Counted from the stretch's first letter, positions 24,501 to 38,199 are shown. The stretch: 64,000 bases of DNA from Climacium dendroides (GCA_950106755.1 OX467090.1:7192001-7256000); one strand, 5' to 3'. The notes: generated by a model not told the origin, from the sequence alone. Made by a program: numbers and translations.

Positions 24501-27500
24501 GTCTCGTGAGCAGTGTGGCTTGGTCATTGTATTTGCTACGTGGTCTTGCTCGTTCAGGGTATTTAATTTCATAGGATAGAATATTGACGATGAGTTATTA
24601 TACATCTAATTCTTATTTTTTTAATTCTGCGACAGAATTCTATTGGTGGAAACTCAGCTACAACTGGCGGACACTTCAATGAGCCTTTTATGTGAGTATG
24701 AGGGTACTTTTAAAAACGTCTCATCATGTGGCGTTCATGAAATTACCTTGTGGAAGATAGCGTTGTAATTTTGTCTGAAAATCATGTTTCTCTGGTTGGT
24801 TAATGTGCAGAGAGGAGGGTGGTGTGAGTGGTGTTCGTCTCCATCACAAGTCAGTAACTGGATTTTGCTTTGCAGATGAATAGATGTTCACCTATTTTTA
24901 GTTAACATTGTAGTTGTTGAGTTGAATAGCTTGGTGAGGAATATTCTGACCTTGAACAACATCCAATGAGTTTTGATTGCTTTTGTTATAACTGCTAGTT
25001 CATTTACATTCCTGGTGCTCACTTAGAATATCATGATAGAATTGTTTTATATTGTTTTTTCATTCTATTGCAACGTTCATTGATACTCATGAGCTGGATG
25101 CCTGTGTCCGCAGCACTGCCGACAAAGGAGGTCGTCCTGTCACATTTGCCATTGCAGCAAAAGAGACACGTGGTGTAACGTTGTCCACTTGTCCGTGTTT
25201 TTCGCTAGGGGGCAAAGAGGTTCAAATTACTGCAAAGGATATTTGGACGGAACTGAAAGATGTATATATTACATTTCCTTTGGATTGTCACTTCCTAGGT
25301 TTGATTTTGGTATTTAACTGTTGCAGTCAATCATTTGAGGTGAAGCTAATGTAGGGTTGTTATAGTGAATTGTGAGAAACTATGACGTTGCATGTTGTGA
25401 ATACTATCATTTCAGCAACATATAAGCAACAAAAAAAGTACTTTGTTAAGTATGAGGAAGGAATGTTTTCAGTTTTCTTTTGACATTTTATTTTGGTGCC
25501 TATTGCTCCTTACTAAGTTTCCAAAATCGTTACTAATTTGATGCACCATGTTTCACAGAAAGGAAGTTTTGATAAAGAAAATTGGAGCTCCAAGCCCTCA
25601 GTACCGACACGCCAAGGTTCTGCAATTGGTGCTGCCATTGCTGCTCGTGTAGAGGTACCTCCAGGGGAAAAGCGTGATGTCGTTTTCTCGTTAGCTTGGG
25701 ATTCTCCAGAAGTCAAGTTCTTGAAGGGGAAGTCCTACCACAGGTACGAGCTTAGACCTTATGAGTACTATCTATATTTATACCTCAACATGAATTCCTC
25801 AGCTGTATCAGTGTTTGTCAAACTCGTGCCTGATACTGCATTGCTTTTGCAGACGCTACACGTCTTTCTATGGCACGGCAGGGGATGCCTCATCTAAACT
25901 CGCACATGATGCCCTCCGTGGTACGAATTCCTAGTTTTCACTTGTGCTTCCAAATTCTTTTTCTTCAATCGTTCGCTTCTTTGTAGGCATGCTATCTTTC
26001 TGTACACCAGTCTTATGTGAACTGATTTCTCTACGATACGTTATTGTGTGAATCTGATATCTAGGAGTGTGATAGTGTTTTTTTAAGGTTATGGAATGCG
26101 TTCTTCCACTGTCTTCTCTCATAATCATGATTGTGGAACTCCATGCGTATTTCGTGTTGTTATTTATGGCTCATGATCCGATGCGAATACCTTATATTGT
26201 CTGTGGGATTCAGATTATCGGAAGTGGGAGACGGCCATCGAAGATTGGCAGCAACCAGTACTTAGGGATGAAAAGCTCCCGGAATGGTATGCCTTTTTAC
26301 CTTGTTTATTTGAAGCAAGTTAACTTTTTGAGATTTTTCAGACTTATTCTGCTTCTTTTTCCGTCAAAGATTTATTTCATTTTTCATTTTGTTCTAATAA
26401 CGGACTGCCTCACCAACTAGATAATCAGACGCAAGCCCCTTTTGAACGTGATGCTGCCATGATTTTGTTTCTTTGAATACTGTTGGAGCCAATTAATTTT
26501 GAAGTCATTGCTTGTCGAAAACATTCACAACTTGTGAAAAAGAAACCCAAACGTTCGTTGGTTTGTTAATATCATTGAAAGCTTTGTCTTTGAGACTGCT
26601 CGAAAGATTTTTTATTTTTTATTTTGTCATTTGTCTTTTCCAATTGCAAGCTGACCAATTCCTCTGTGTCTATCGTGTCTATACCTCTGATTAATGGAAA
26701 ATATTGCAAGTTTGGAGGCCCAAAATTCCAGTTTGTTTGTATTGACACTGTTTCTTGTAGGTATCGCGTCACACTCTTCAACGAGCTATATTACTTAGTT
26801 GCGGGTGGTACAATATGGACTGGTATGATGTCTATCAGCCGTGTAACATCGTACATCTTATTGCACAAACTCTGAATCTCATCATATTTCAAGCTGGTTT
26901 GCACGCTTGTGTTTACAATGTAAAATTGGCCTGGTGTGTGAGGACGTGGTGGAACTTTGTACCGTGTTCGGACATTTTTCGAAATTTGTAGCATAATTTC
27001 ACCATATTTTTTGTGTGAATCATTTCCTGTGATCCAATATTTTGCATCACTATTTTTGCATGTAGATTTTGTCTCCTATATCTTTTTTGGAATGTTGATT
27101 GTTATGTCGTGGCAAATGTAGTCAACATAACCACTCTTACTTGATAAAGGCTTGCGTTGATTTCAGATGGTGGGCCGGCGTTGCAAGGAAACTCAGAGCT
27201 ATCAACATTGAACTCTGCACAGAATTCTACTCCTGACTCTCCTTCAAGGGAAGAGTCATCCTTTGCAAGTGATTCAGGTTTTCCTCCCCCGCTAGACCTT
27301 TCGAAGGTTGGTGAGGGTTTAAGCCTGCATCCAGCCTCTTCTGGAACTGATCTGCTTACAGTCAGGGAAAACGACCAAGAAGGTGAAGTCATTGGTTCGA
27401 ATAGGGAAAATTACCATAAAGGTGGTGCCTCTGGTTTGAATGGGGATAAAGCAACCCCAGTGGCGGAAATTAACCCGTTTCTTCAAGGACTTGAAGTCGA

Positions 27501-30039
27501 GCAAGTTAAGATTATTTCTGAACTAGAACATGTAGCTGGATTCCCTACAAGCGAGTCATTGCTCAATTTTAGGGATAGAGCTGAAATAGAATTAGCTGCC
27601 AGCATGGCAGCTGAGCGAGAGCAGTCAGGAGAGATGGTTGAGCCTGGAATACCAACAGAAACATTAGAACACTTGATATTGAAACAAATGCAAAAGGCAA
27701 TGATGGGTTCCTCTGAGGCTGGAATTGCGACAGGCCCCAGCCTTCTTCAGGAAGGAGAGGAAAATGTTGGGCAGTTTCTTTACCTGGAAGGCATTGAGTA
27801 CATCATGTGGAACACGTACGATGTGCATTTCTATGCTTCATTTGCGCTTCTTTCTCTTTTCCCGAAATTGGAGCTCGCTGTACAACGTGATGTCGCTGCA
27901 GCTACTCTTTCGCAGAATCCAGAGAAGGTGAAATACATGGCTGACGGAAACATGGGGATAAGGAAGGTTTTTGGCGCAGTGCCGCATGATCTTGGGCAAC
28001 ATGACCCTTGGGTAGAAGTTAATGCTTACAACATCCATGATACGAGCCACTGGAAAGATCTTAATCCAAAATTTGTTCTCCAGGTATAGCTTCGGTAGTC
28101 TACAGTGTGGGCTTTTCTGATATTTCATAGTCTCTACTCTACTTGTCGCATGTCGGAATTATCCAGTAAAGAAATCAGATAGGAGCAAATTTAACAATTT
28201 TGGTGTTTTCCTGTTCAGGTTTATAGGGATGTGGCTGCAACAGGAGACTTAAAGTTTGCCAAAGCAGTTTGGCCTGCTGTGTACGCAGCCATGGCGTATA
28301 TGGATCAATTTGATCGGGACCGCGATGGTCTTATTGAGAATGATGGGTTTCCAGATCAGACATATGACACGTGGTCAGTTCATGGCGTTAGTGCATATTG
28401 TGGAGGGTTGTGGATAGCTTCCTTGCAAGCAGCGGCTGCCATGGCGGAGCTTGTACGCGACGTAGATGCAGCCACTTATTTCAAAGGAAAATTTAATCAA
28501 GCTAGAGATGTGTATGAGCGAAAGCTTTGGAATGGCGCTTATTTTAGCTACGACAGTGGAACAAGCAGTAACAGTAACTCAATTCAGGTACTTCCATATA
28601 TCTCTGCGTTTCATTTTGTTCCTTCGCTTTGCTTCTTCTGTGCTGTCTATCTTGTTGCTCTTTGATCAAACTTTGAATGCCTTTGTTATTAGATTTCTTT
28701 GAATTTTGTCGATTTCCGAAGTTTCACGCAAACTTGTTTCTTGTGTGCAGGCTGATCAGATGGCTGGTCAGTGGTACACCTGGGCATCAGGTTTACCTCC
28801 TCTTTTCGATGATTACAAAGCTCGGAGCGCATTGCAGAAAGTATTTGATTTTAACGTGATGAAGGTTAAAGGTGGTAAGTGGGGCGCTGCGAATGGCATG
28901 CATCCCAGTGGAAAAGTGGATGAAACTTGTATGCAATCACGTGAAATCTGGACCGGGGTAACATATGCCGCCGCCGCCGCAATGATTCACGAGGGTATGA
29001 ACGACCAGGCGTTCACAGCTGCCGAGGGCGTGTTTCTGGCTGGCTGGTCTGATCTTGGGTAAGAAACCAGTTACTCTCACTTTATCTTGTTGACTTTTGC
29101 TTACAATTGCTTGCGCGTTGAGTATGATTGGAAATGAGCTACGATGCTAGTCACGCAAGAGTAAGAGCAACTCCCATGACTTAATCACTTACTCATTATA
29201 ATTTATGAACCGGAATCCCCTTGTGCTCAAATCTGCTAGTATTTCTGCTCAAATCTTAGATCTCCTGATTCAGAAGTTGACTTAGAATTGACCATCAGTA
29301 AGTCTGGTTAAAAAAGCGTGTGTGGTGCATCCTAATCATTTGATTGCACAATTGACTCCTAGGAGCCGGATTCAATCACTCATGCAAATTGAATTCAGTA
29401 GAGGGATCGTCATGGCTTCACTCGTTAACTACTAGTTTTTGATGAATAGAAGTAGCGTATGATTTCTAGGCATGTCGTTCATCTCGTTTACAATTTATGA
29501 AGTCCGAGTCCATTGAACTTTATTATAACCATCTAGAAGTAGATGATACAAATTACTCGTGACCTAAACTGTCTTGAGTATTTTGTCAATGTGGTTGTTA
29601 GCGAAGAGATTGTTTGAACCTGATTCGGATTATCTTCGAATACAAACATAGTTTGAATTCGAGTCTTATTGAAATCTAAAGACTGGACGCCCTGTTGGAA
29701 TATTATGAGTGCAGATATTGGTTCCAAACCCCGGAAGCATGGACAACAGATGGGTACTTCCGGTCATTGGCGTACATGCGGCCGCTTGCCATTTGGGCAA
29801 TGCAGTGGGCATTGTATCCCCCGAGGTCCATCGCCGAAGCTCCTCGCGTACCATCAATGGAGCGGGGCTCTGCAGTTGTCACCCATGATCGGTTTTCAAC
29901 TCTAGCTAATGCCCTCCGCAGCACATCTATACGACAGTTAAGAAAGACCCAAAACCTTTCTAGCTCTCTCTTTCGTGCAGTCGTGATGGGAAGTGTAGTG
30001 CTCAGCGTTACTTTTTGGCTGAAATTTGGTTCTCCCTGA
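21576..30039 (+). CDS. GBA2: GBA2-type non-lysosomal glucosylceramidase (GH116), 20 exons
   Basis: Hydrolyses glucosylceramide to glucose and ceramide. Exons: 21576-21689, 21984-22094, 22405-22461, 22754-22827, 23038-23137, 23283-23368, 23719-23819, 24049-24152, 24332-24385, 24636-24691, 24811-24849, 25114-25261, 25559-25743, 25853-25920, 26214-26286, 26761-26822, 27167-28083, 28219-28587, 28751-29058, 29715-30039. All introns are GT-AG and phases agree, giving 1116 aa. The N-terminal domain shows [30 protein letters not shown] and the glycosyl-hydrolase beta-sandwich. The catalytic GH116 part starts near residue 674: [11 protein letters not shown] (Glu685/688, nucleophile region), [29 protein letters not shown], then [11 protein letters not shown] (Asp829/Asp833, acid-base region), [20 protein letters not shown] and [14 protein letters not shown]. 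An extra Ser/Glu-rich linker of about 190 residues (482-670, exon 17) makes it longer than the roughly 950 aa I recall for angiosperm homologues. The ATG at 21576 has no in-frame competitor that adds family sequence. Upstream lies the ABCI pseudogene. Confidence 0.93.
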
Positions 30040-32498
30040 AGTTTCTTTAGAATATTGCGGTAAAGTCAATATGTGTATTGCACCATTGGATATCGATAGT
30101 TTTGTGGTTTTCCAATTCTAATTGGATTTGCAAACATCCAAATCCACATGTAACATGTTTGGGTTTACCAAGTGTTTTTATTCTGCAGTAAAATGTGCTT
30201 CAATTGGTTCTCGGCTGGCTCTTTGAACATATTTGTTTTGATATTTTTTCTGTTTTCTCTTCATTCAATCATCTCACTGGTTTAATGTGTCTTGCATACA
30301 GCTGTGGTCAATTATTTGTTTTATTTGGTCTTCTGCCATATGTCTGCACTGACCTCACAGTGTGTCTGATGTATATCTCGACATGTGATGCTTATTGCTG
30401 TCTCTCTTTCTTGGTGTTGACAAATTGCTGGTACTCTATTTATATGGTTACCGTGAATTCATGGTTTGTTTAAAGCTCGTAACTCTTGTGGTGGTTTGTC
30501 CAGTTCAACATATTTATGCAATTAGACCTACTTCTCTGCATCTTCCTTGCTGAGGTACGAAGCTCCCCCTTGTATTATGTGGCCATTAATTTCGAAACAC
30601 TAGCTTTGCATCTTCCTCGCATTTGTTGACGTGAACTAGATCATTAGCTCCAGTGTAAGATCGACATTGACGTCGCTCTGACTAACCAATCCATATTATT
30701 TCACAGGGTACTTTACTGGGTCGACTTGGGAGAACTGACCGATCCCTTAATTATGAAGCTACGACCACTTTACACACTGAATAAACCCTGAAGCACACTT
30801 AATGCCAGTGCACGGGTGCTCTTTGCTACAAATTCTCTTGTTATAGAATTAGATTACCTTGGTGTCATGGTTCATAAAAAATCTGACTCGATTTCTAATA
30901 TCAAGGTGTGGTCATTATTACGATTCATCTTGTTCGGATCTCAATTCTTTTTAAAGGTTAATTCTTGTAGCGTAACTCTGCTTTACCTGACTTTCTACTC
31001 ATGCTTGGATTCTTGATTTCAATGAGCACTTTCTACTTATTGCTTGGATGGAAGTCATCTTAATTTGTAAAGATATTTTACCAAGTTCTTGTCCTATCTA
31101 ATGGTTGGATTTGGTGTTAGTAGAGTACTTATTTTTCTAAAATTATAAATGTGGAAGTATGCTAGTCCAAATTGCATTGATTATACTTCAAAATTGGATT
31201 TGCAAAAATGAGGTCAAAGATTTAATAAACTCAAAAATTTCAAAAAATCACTATGTCAAGAGAACCTCATTTCAAATCCATCCCAACAAGTTTTACTCAA
31301 AAAATGATAATATTTTGTATGTAATCAAATTTAGGACTTTTAAATTTTTCCTTTCAAAATTCATTAAAATGATAAAAATTGGTGATGGCATTGGTGAATC
31401 TAACCATATAGATTGAATTTAAACTCAAAATCTATAATTTTTATTCATAAATCAATTCTAAAATATATACTTGAATAATACTTTATAATGAGTTTTCCCA
31501 ATCTTTATAATCAATTCTAAAGAAGATTATGGACATTTAGGGATAATAATGTTTAATGGTGTCTTCAATTTTTGAAGTTAAATGTCATTTAAATTATAAA
31601 ATTTTCACTTTTTGAATGATGGTGAAAATATATGATTTTCATTTGTCCACATAACATTGTTAACCATGCAGTGGGCCTCACCATTATTGGGAAGGTATTA
31701 TGCTTTGCTAAGAAAGAACTTATCCATTAATTTAAGGATTGGAGGTGGCTAAGGAGCCACATAAGACAATTTTGTTCACTATAAGGGGTTCCTTTCAAGA
31801 ATGCAAAAGGGCCCCTTGCCTCATTGATAAACAATATTATGCACAACTAATAATATAAGCAGTTCTTCTATGACGAGCTTTATCCTTGTAGCACTAGCTC
31901 ATTTTTTAAGTAAGCCTCTACTTAATATTCCTTACATATAATTCCTATAAAATGCCAAGTTTCTTCCCTTTAGTCTAAAACCAATAAATTTAAATCAAAT
32001 TTGACTTCAAATATGCACATCACTTTTTGAAAAACACTTCTACCTTAAAATCAATATGTACCTATTTTACAAGAATTTGGGGTACTTTTAAAAAAAACAA
32101 ATGCTAAGTCACTCACTAATTATTAGTAAGTCACTACAGTGTCCAGCGACGTGGCCACATGGAACCTCCGCCAACCGACGCTTGGCCTCAGCTGACCCAC
32201 GTTCCCTTTCCCCTGCAACCCTCTCTCCCGTCCAACGGACGGTCACCAAATCCACCGGACGAAACTCTCATTTCCCAAACACCCTCCTCTGCCAATTGAA
32301 CTGTCTCCCTCTCCCTCTCCCTCCAGCTAAATCCCCGGCTCTAACTAACTTCTTAACTTGCTTCTCTCCCACAGAAATCCTCATTCACATAGTTCTGACT
32401 TGGGTTACTTTGGAAATTGCAAAGAAGAGCTGCACTTGGCTGTGCGCAAGTCAGTTGTTGGGTTGCTAGTTTGCCAATTTTGTAAGAGAGTGTGAGAG
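30040..32498. other. Intergenic region between the GBA2-like and ABCI genes
   Basis: The first part is likely GBA2 3' UTR. From about 31080 to 32100 it is very AT-rich with no gene. From 32100 composition rises: a GACGTGG word (32149) and a pyrimidine-rich leader (about 32265-32345, CCCTCTCCCTCTCCCTCC) precede the ABCI ATG and look like promoter and 5' UTR. Confidence 0.5.
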
Positions 32499-35311
32499 AT
32501 GGCTGGTGGGGATGGCCAAGCTCTTGTGGTAGTGCAGATCAACAAGCTGAAATTCACGTACCCTGGAATTGATGGAGCTCCTCCACCTGGCGCGAAGCCT
32601 TTGATCGAAGACTTCTCGCTCACATTGCGTGCGGGAGATCGCTGCCTCCTCGTAGGCGCAAATGGAGCTGGTAAGGATCTTCTACATTCAATTTTTTTTG
32701 CAGTTTTGTGTAGAATTTATGTTTCTGAAGCATTCGGTTTCTGGTTAGGAGGTCTGGCTTTCGAAATTGCACTCGGGAGTGAGGTTTTGGAACAGGGCGT
32801 CAGATTTAGGGTTGAGGACGTGCGCTGGGAATTTCTAGTAACACTGTTGGACCTGTGTTTTCTGTACGCTTTTCGAAGCTTAGAGAATTTTCTTTTGCAT
32901 TATTTTCATGTAGCTGCGTCTGGAAGGATCAAGTGAGCAATGTAGGCAACCTTGGTCTTATGTCTTCAAGAGCGTGGTTCACTTTGAGAGACCTTAAATG
33001 TCAATGTGACGGATCTAACTGTCAGGCGTCAATTATGGACTATGTGGGGATATCTAGGATGGAAGTTTCAAGAGTTTAGTCTCTTTTTGAACGAATTTGG
33101 TAAGAATGAGGGTGGACAATGTTGGCAAGAATCGATACCGTTGGATCCACATGTGATTGTTTAGAATCTCTGCAACCTTGTTCATTTAATATGAATCATA
33201 ATCTTCGATCAATTTGCAATTCAACAGTAAGCCCTAAACCTCAGGGTATGGATAGAGGAGGATACAAGGTAACACTGAATCATGTCAATTAGCATGGAAT
33301 GAACTCTTGTGGTCTCATGCATACTGCTTTGTGTTGCTGCAGGCAAAACCACGCTTCTGAAGATCCTGGGCGGTAAACATATGGTGGATCCTGACATGGT
33401 TCGAGTATTAGGTCGATCGGCTTTCCATGATACTGCTCTCACCTCCAGTGGGGCCTTAGCTTACCTTGGTGGAGAGGTTTCTCTCTTCCTCTTTAATCAT
33501 GTTTCCTGAAACATGTACTTTGAGTTTGATGAGAATTTATGGCGTATTTGGTTCAGTCTTAATCGAGAATCTTGACTCCCGGTTGTTGTTTTCAAGATGC
33601 AAACGAAGCTACTAGTTAAGGAAGTTAATGATTTTCTGTTATTATCGATGTAGTGGAGGAGAGATGTGGCATTCGCTGGCTTCGATGTCCCTTTGCAAAT
33701 GGATGTGCCTGCCGAGAAGATGATTTTTGGAGTTCAAGGCATTGATGCTTCAAGACGAGAGCGTCTGATTAAGGTAAAGCACGAAGTTATATAACGCTTT
33801 AGAATATGTTGAATTTCTTATTTGAAGACCCTGCTTCCATTGCCATGACTGTAGCCCTAAAAATTCAGCTGCGTGTATGTGGAGTAACCACGAAATTGTA
33901 GTATAGGATGGTGGGCGTGAGTGTCCACTTCATGTTTCTAGAGAAGTAAATTATTGGTGTACTGTGCTAGGAGTATTTCATGGAGAGATTTGGGATGCTT
34001 CTACCATTCTAAAATTAGGATTTCGTTTGAATAAATTTCGTTTGGACAGGTCCTTGATATTGATTTGAAGTGGCGCATGCACAAAGTCTCAGATGGCCAA
34101 AGGCGACGGGTGCAAATATGTATGGGCTTGTTACGTCCGTATCAGGTAGCTCTTCAATATTTTCAATGTTGATGAAGGGTGCAAACGACAGCTGTGAATG
34201 CTTGGGAGTGGATACCTTATATGTTCTAGATATATAATATGCCTTTGGTACCAAATGATTGTTTCATGTATGTCTCTGACTTCGTGTTTCTTGGTTTGAT
34301 GAAGGTGTTACTTCTTGACGAGATCACAGTTGACTTGGATGTTTTGGCTCGAGCTGATTTGATGGCATTTTTGAGGTCTGAATGTGAAGAGAGAGGAGCT
34401 ACTATCATCTATGCCACCCATATCTTTGACGGACTTGAGTCATGGCCTACCCATATTGTAAGCTTCTCACCTGCAACGCAATAACGTAGCCACATGATAG
34501 GTTTGGCCAAAATTAATTCCAAAAATAGAAATTGAAGAAAAGTGGCAATCGAGAGGCCTGAAAGTTGCAATAGTGAAATATAATCTATGCGTTATGTATG
34601 TTTTCGCTATTTGGGAGGGAAATCGTCTTTTGACTAAGTAATTATTTGTTTCTCAGGGGTCGAACCTGCTATTTCGTTGTGGCACTGCTCTAATACTGAT
34701 TACTTTGGATCTATTTGACCTAAGTTCTCTCCAAGAATCTGACCCAATAATGTATTTAACAAATTTTTCAGGCATATGTTGCAAAGGGGAGGTTGCAATT
34801 CACAAAACCTATTGGTCAAATAGAAGAAATGAAGGAGCTCTCGCTTATGGTATTATGTTACTCCTCTGAGTCCTATCTCACATCGTTCCTGAGTTTTCCT
34901 GCCAATGTTGATGGCACATGTAGGTACCTGAGGCAGCGCTCGCTTTATTTGACACACTTGCATGTAGACGCAATTAAAATTCTCAACACGTCACTGTTTT
35001 GATTGATTTTTCATGTCCCCATGTGACAATTTTTGTATTAACGTTCAGTTTTTTTATTGTTCCAGAGGACTGTTGAGAGGTGGTTGCGGAAGGAAATCGA
35101 TGAACAGAGACGTGTTCGAAAGGAGAGAGTCGCGAAGGGGTTGCCCGAATTCGAGGAACAAAATCCTGATGGGACACGTGTTATTGGTGAATCTGCCAAA
35201 AATGCAGTAAAGGCTCCCTTGAACAACGGATGGGCAGGTGGACGATTACATTCTACCATAGCTGGAGAAGCCCCGTACGATTTGAGCTCGAACCGCGTCC
35301 TCAGAGTGTAA
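32499..35311 (+). CDS. ABCI20: ABC transporter I family protein (ABCI19/20/21 type), soluble ATPase
   Basis: Seven exons: 32499-32670, 33343-33476, 33654-33773, 34050-34145, 34305-34457, 34772-34849, 35066-35311. All introns are GT-AG and phases agree, giving 332 aa. This is a lone nucleotide-binding domain with no membrane segment, as in the plant ABCI19/20/21 (GCN-related NAP) group; the exact paralogue cannot be set. Motifs: Walker A GANGAGKTT (53-61, split by intron 1), Q-loop region after LGGEWRRDV, a signature-like [10 protein letters not shown] (155-164), Walker B VLLLDE (175-180), D-loop TVDLDV and switch His213 in [10 protein letters not shown]. The C-terminal 80 residues after [14 protein letters not shown] are charged, then Gly/Asn-rich. 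All ATPase residues are present, so it looks functional. A broken copy of its first two exons lies 12 kb upstream. Similarity begins just before the start codon, which supports this ATG. Confidence 0.93.
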
Positions 35312-35384
35312 AAGGTACGGATTTCTTGTGCTGCTGAGCAGATTTCCTATTATTAGACTAGTTTCATTTTTATACGTTCGTCTT

Positions 35385-35390
35385 AATAAA
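35385..35390 (+). promoter_or_regulatory. Candidate poly(A) signal of the ABCI gene
   Basis: AATAAA lies 74 bases past the stop codon, in T-rich sequence. Plausible by position only. Confidence 0.35.
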
Positions 35391-37482
35391 TGAAAGAGGA
35401 TTTTAATGTACCAGTTTCTCTGTATACCGTATGCAGAAGTTATGAAGGATTAGATTTTTATTGCAACGTTCTAAAATCACTTCTTTGGCAATAGGTACAC
35501 ATTGATTGAAGGATGTTCATGAGCTGAATCAAGTGGGAATTTATGATCAATTTTGGGCCCGACATTTCACAAAAGTGGCTCAAGACAGGTGTACAATTGG
35601 CTAGATTAGGTATGAAAGGTCCTAGAACTGGTGGGACTCCCATTCTTTACTTTTGACCCTATAGCTTGTTTGCCAAAGGTGTGCAAAATGGGGTTGACGG
35701 TCTCAAAAATTAGTAGCATAGTAACATTACATATGCCGTTTCCTCTGACGTCTGCAGTAATGATATTAAATAAAATAAAAACCATCTTGGCATTTGTTAT
35801 AGTACCAACTTATGGGATGTGAACCCAGATTCACGATTCAATCTGAGTAGGTACTTGAGGATCGGACTTTTATATAAAGTATGGACGGAGTGGATTCCTG
35901 CTTACTTGTATACAGTACTTGTGAACTCTCTCCTGGAAAGTCTTAGCAATTACTGTGCTGGACAGACTTGGGTATAGTTAGGTACGTATTTTGGCCAAGT
36001 GGAGAATTGATATTCCCTGTGCTTGTAACATTGAAAGGTAATCTTATCGTAAAAGAGACAATTTGAGAACAAGACTTGTGCATGTGGTATTCAAATTTCA
36101 CATTTTGGGTCTGTTGGAATTCTCTTTCATTCACTGATACAAATATAAATTGAGTTCTCACCAGTCTAATAAAAGAACTGAGTAATGTTGGGGGTGTTCC
36201 TCATTTACTTTGAGTGAAACATCCGAGTGGAACACAAACATTCACATACCTCAACATGAACTGATTCAAAACTTTGATTCAAAACTTCAATTCAAAACTT
36301 CGATTCAAAACTTTGATTCAAAACTTTGCACCAAAATCTTGAAGCAACAAGTGATCAAGCTAGTGACATTCCTAATAATAGATAAAAGTGATTTCTTAAG
36401 GATATGTATGTGTCATCCATTTCATATAGTTCCCACAATAAGCTCTTGAAAACAAATTGCATCCATCACAAGGGGTAGTCTTTGTTAAGGATTAAAGTGC
36501 TTAGATAATAGTGGTTTGCTTTTTGAATAAGGTCCTACACAAAGTTTTTCATATGTAAGCCAAGTTCCATTGGACTCTCAAGAGAGTTTCTAGAGGGTGG
36601 CTAGAAGCTCTAAGTAGCAATTGGATGGAGAACAAGGTTTCTTGCACAACTTTCTAAACTACGGCACTCATGAAAGTAAACATGGTATCCATTACATGAA
36701 TAGTGACATGCTTTCTAAGAATATAATGCTCATGTGATTGGTTCCTAATATAAAGAATCCTCAAATTAGCATGTCCAAAGGAATGACAAAAGACAGGGAA
36801 AGGTGCAATTTCCATTGAGTGACTAGTTTTAACTCAAATTTAATCCCTCTAACCTAGTGTTTAGGCCCTCCGACTTTGCAAATGCAAATGCAAGGGTTGG
36901 ATGCTAGAATGGAGATTGGATGGGAGTCCAAATCTCAAATTGCAGTGGAAAGCACAAGATGGATCCTATTTGGGTGGTCCACGCACCAATAGAAACAACC
37001 TTTAAGGTTGGATGACCATTAGAAGAGATTTGAGGCCAAAAGAAGGCCGATTTACACCTATTTCCTTAGCTATGAACCAGTCACAATAAAAATTATTAAA
37101 AAGATAATTTTAAAAATAAGAATGATTAATTAATTAATATTATTTGACATGGCATAGGTGCAGCTATATTAGATTGTTGATTTGGTAGAGTTTCTATTGT
37201 TTCATAATTCCTAGGAATTCACGGTCTTTTTGGGGTCCCAAAAATCTTCTAATGCCATTGTAATCTCTTTGATCATTACACATATTTAGACTTCCATGTA
37301 CAAAATCTTTGATCATTAAAAAATTGGGGGATTTTTATAGATACTTTATACAAATTAATTTCAAAAGGAAAAAAGATACTATATAAAAGTCATATCATAT
37401 AGCTTCCCATGATGTCCCTAGGGTCAAATCTCTTAACTATAGAAATCTAAACCTATAGAATTCAAAGGCATCCTTCAAGCTT
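35391..37482. other. Intergenic region with a 13-bp tandem repeat
   Basis: No gene recognised. A run of five 13-bp units (GATTCAAAACTTT with small variations) occupies 36263-36327. The rest is AT-rich with slightly GC-richer patches at 36840-37060, of unknown origin. Confidence 0.5.
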
Positions 37483-37717
37483 ACTAGTGTGCCTTGTATT
37501 GTTGCCACAATCAAAAGCAAAATAAAGTTAATTTTCTAATTTTTTAACTCATGAAAACTTCAAAATTCAATAACTTTCATGTCGTAGGTTCAAATGCCAC
37601 AAAACAAAGTCAGTGCACCCCTCCCCATTGAGGCATTTCCGACGGTACCAAGCACGCAAACGGGAAACACATGGTCCAAGAGATCTCAATGTATCAAACA
37701 AAACAAAACAAAACAAC
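37483..37717 (+). mobile_element. SINE-like dispersed repeat, copy B
   Basis: Begins CTAGTGTGCC, has TTGCCAC shortly after, a box-B-like GGTTCAAATGCC near 37586, the block GTGCACCCCTCCCC, and ends in a regular A-rich tail built of AAAAC units (about 37695-37717). An A-rich tail and a box-B-like word fit a SINE, but the box A is not clear and no target duplication was found. Copy C lies 180 bases downstream in inverse orientation. Confidence 0.55.
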
Positions 37718-37898
37718 CTAACTTAATAGATGGATTGAATATTGAATGGCATGTGTAGAACCTACATGGTGTTCATTGAATTTCAACTCGTTCCACACCA
37801 CTTCAACCTCAACTTCACACTACTTTGTCCTAATGCAAGCCCTTTACAATTTTCACTACACAAAAGCACAATAGAAAATTCCATACCTTAAGTTTGGC

Positions 37899-38129
37899 TG
37901 TTTGTTTTGTTTGTTTTGTTTGTTTTGTTTATTACGTTTAGATCTCCCAGACCGTATGTCCCCTGGTTGCACGCTTGGTATTGTCAGGAAGCCCTTAGTG
38001 AGGAGGGGTGCACCAATTTGGTTTTGTGGCATTTGGACACATGGTGTGAAAGTTATGGATTTTATTAAAAATTTAAAAACTACTTTTACTTTTTATTTTG
38101 GGTGTGGCAACGGCACAAGGGCACACTAG
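37899..38129 (-). mobile_element. SINE-like dispersed repeat, copy C (inverted to copy B)
   Basis: The reverse complement runs CTAGTGTGCCC, GTGCCGTTGCCAC, then GTGCACCCCTCC, and ends in an AAACAAAAC-unit tail (complement of the TGTTTTGTT units at 37899-37930). It matches copy B over its whole length, including the start, which fixes the unit at about 235 bp. Confidence 0.6.
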
Positions 38130-38199
38130 TGCAATAGAATACAACTAGAACCAAAACTAGGAAGCACAATGGGGCTAAATAAAGCTAAATAAATAATAA

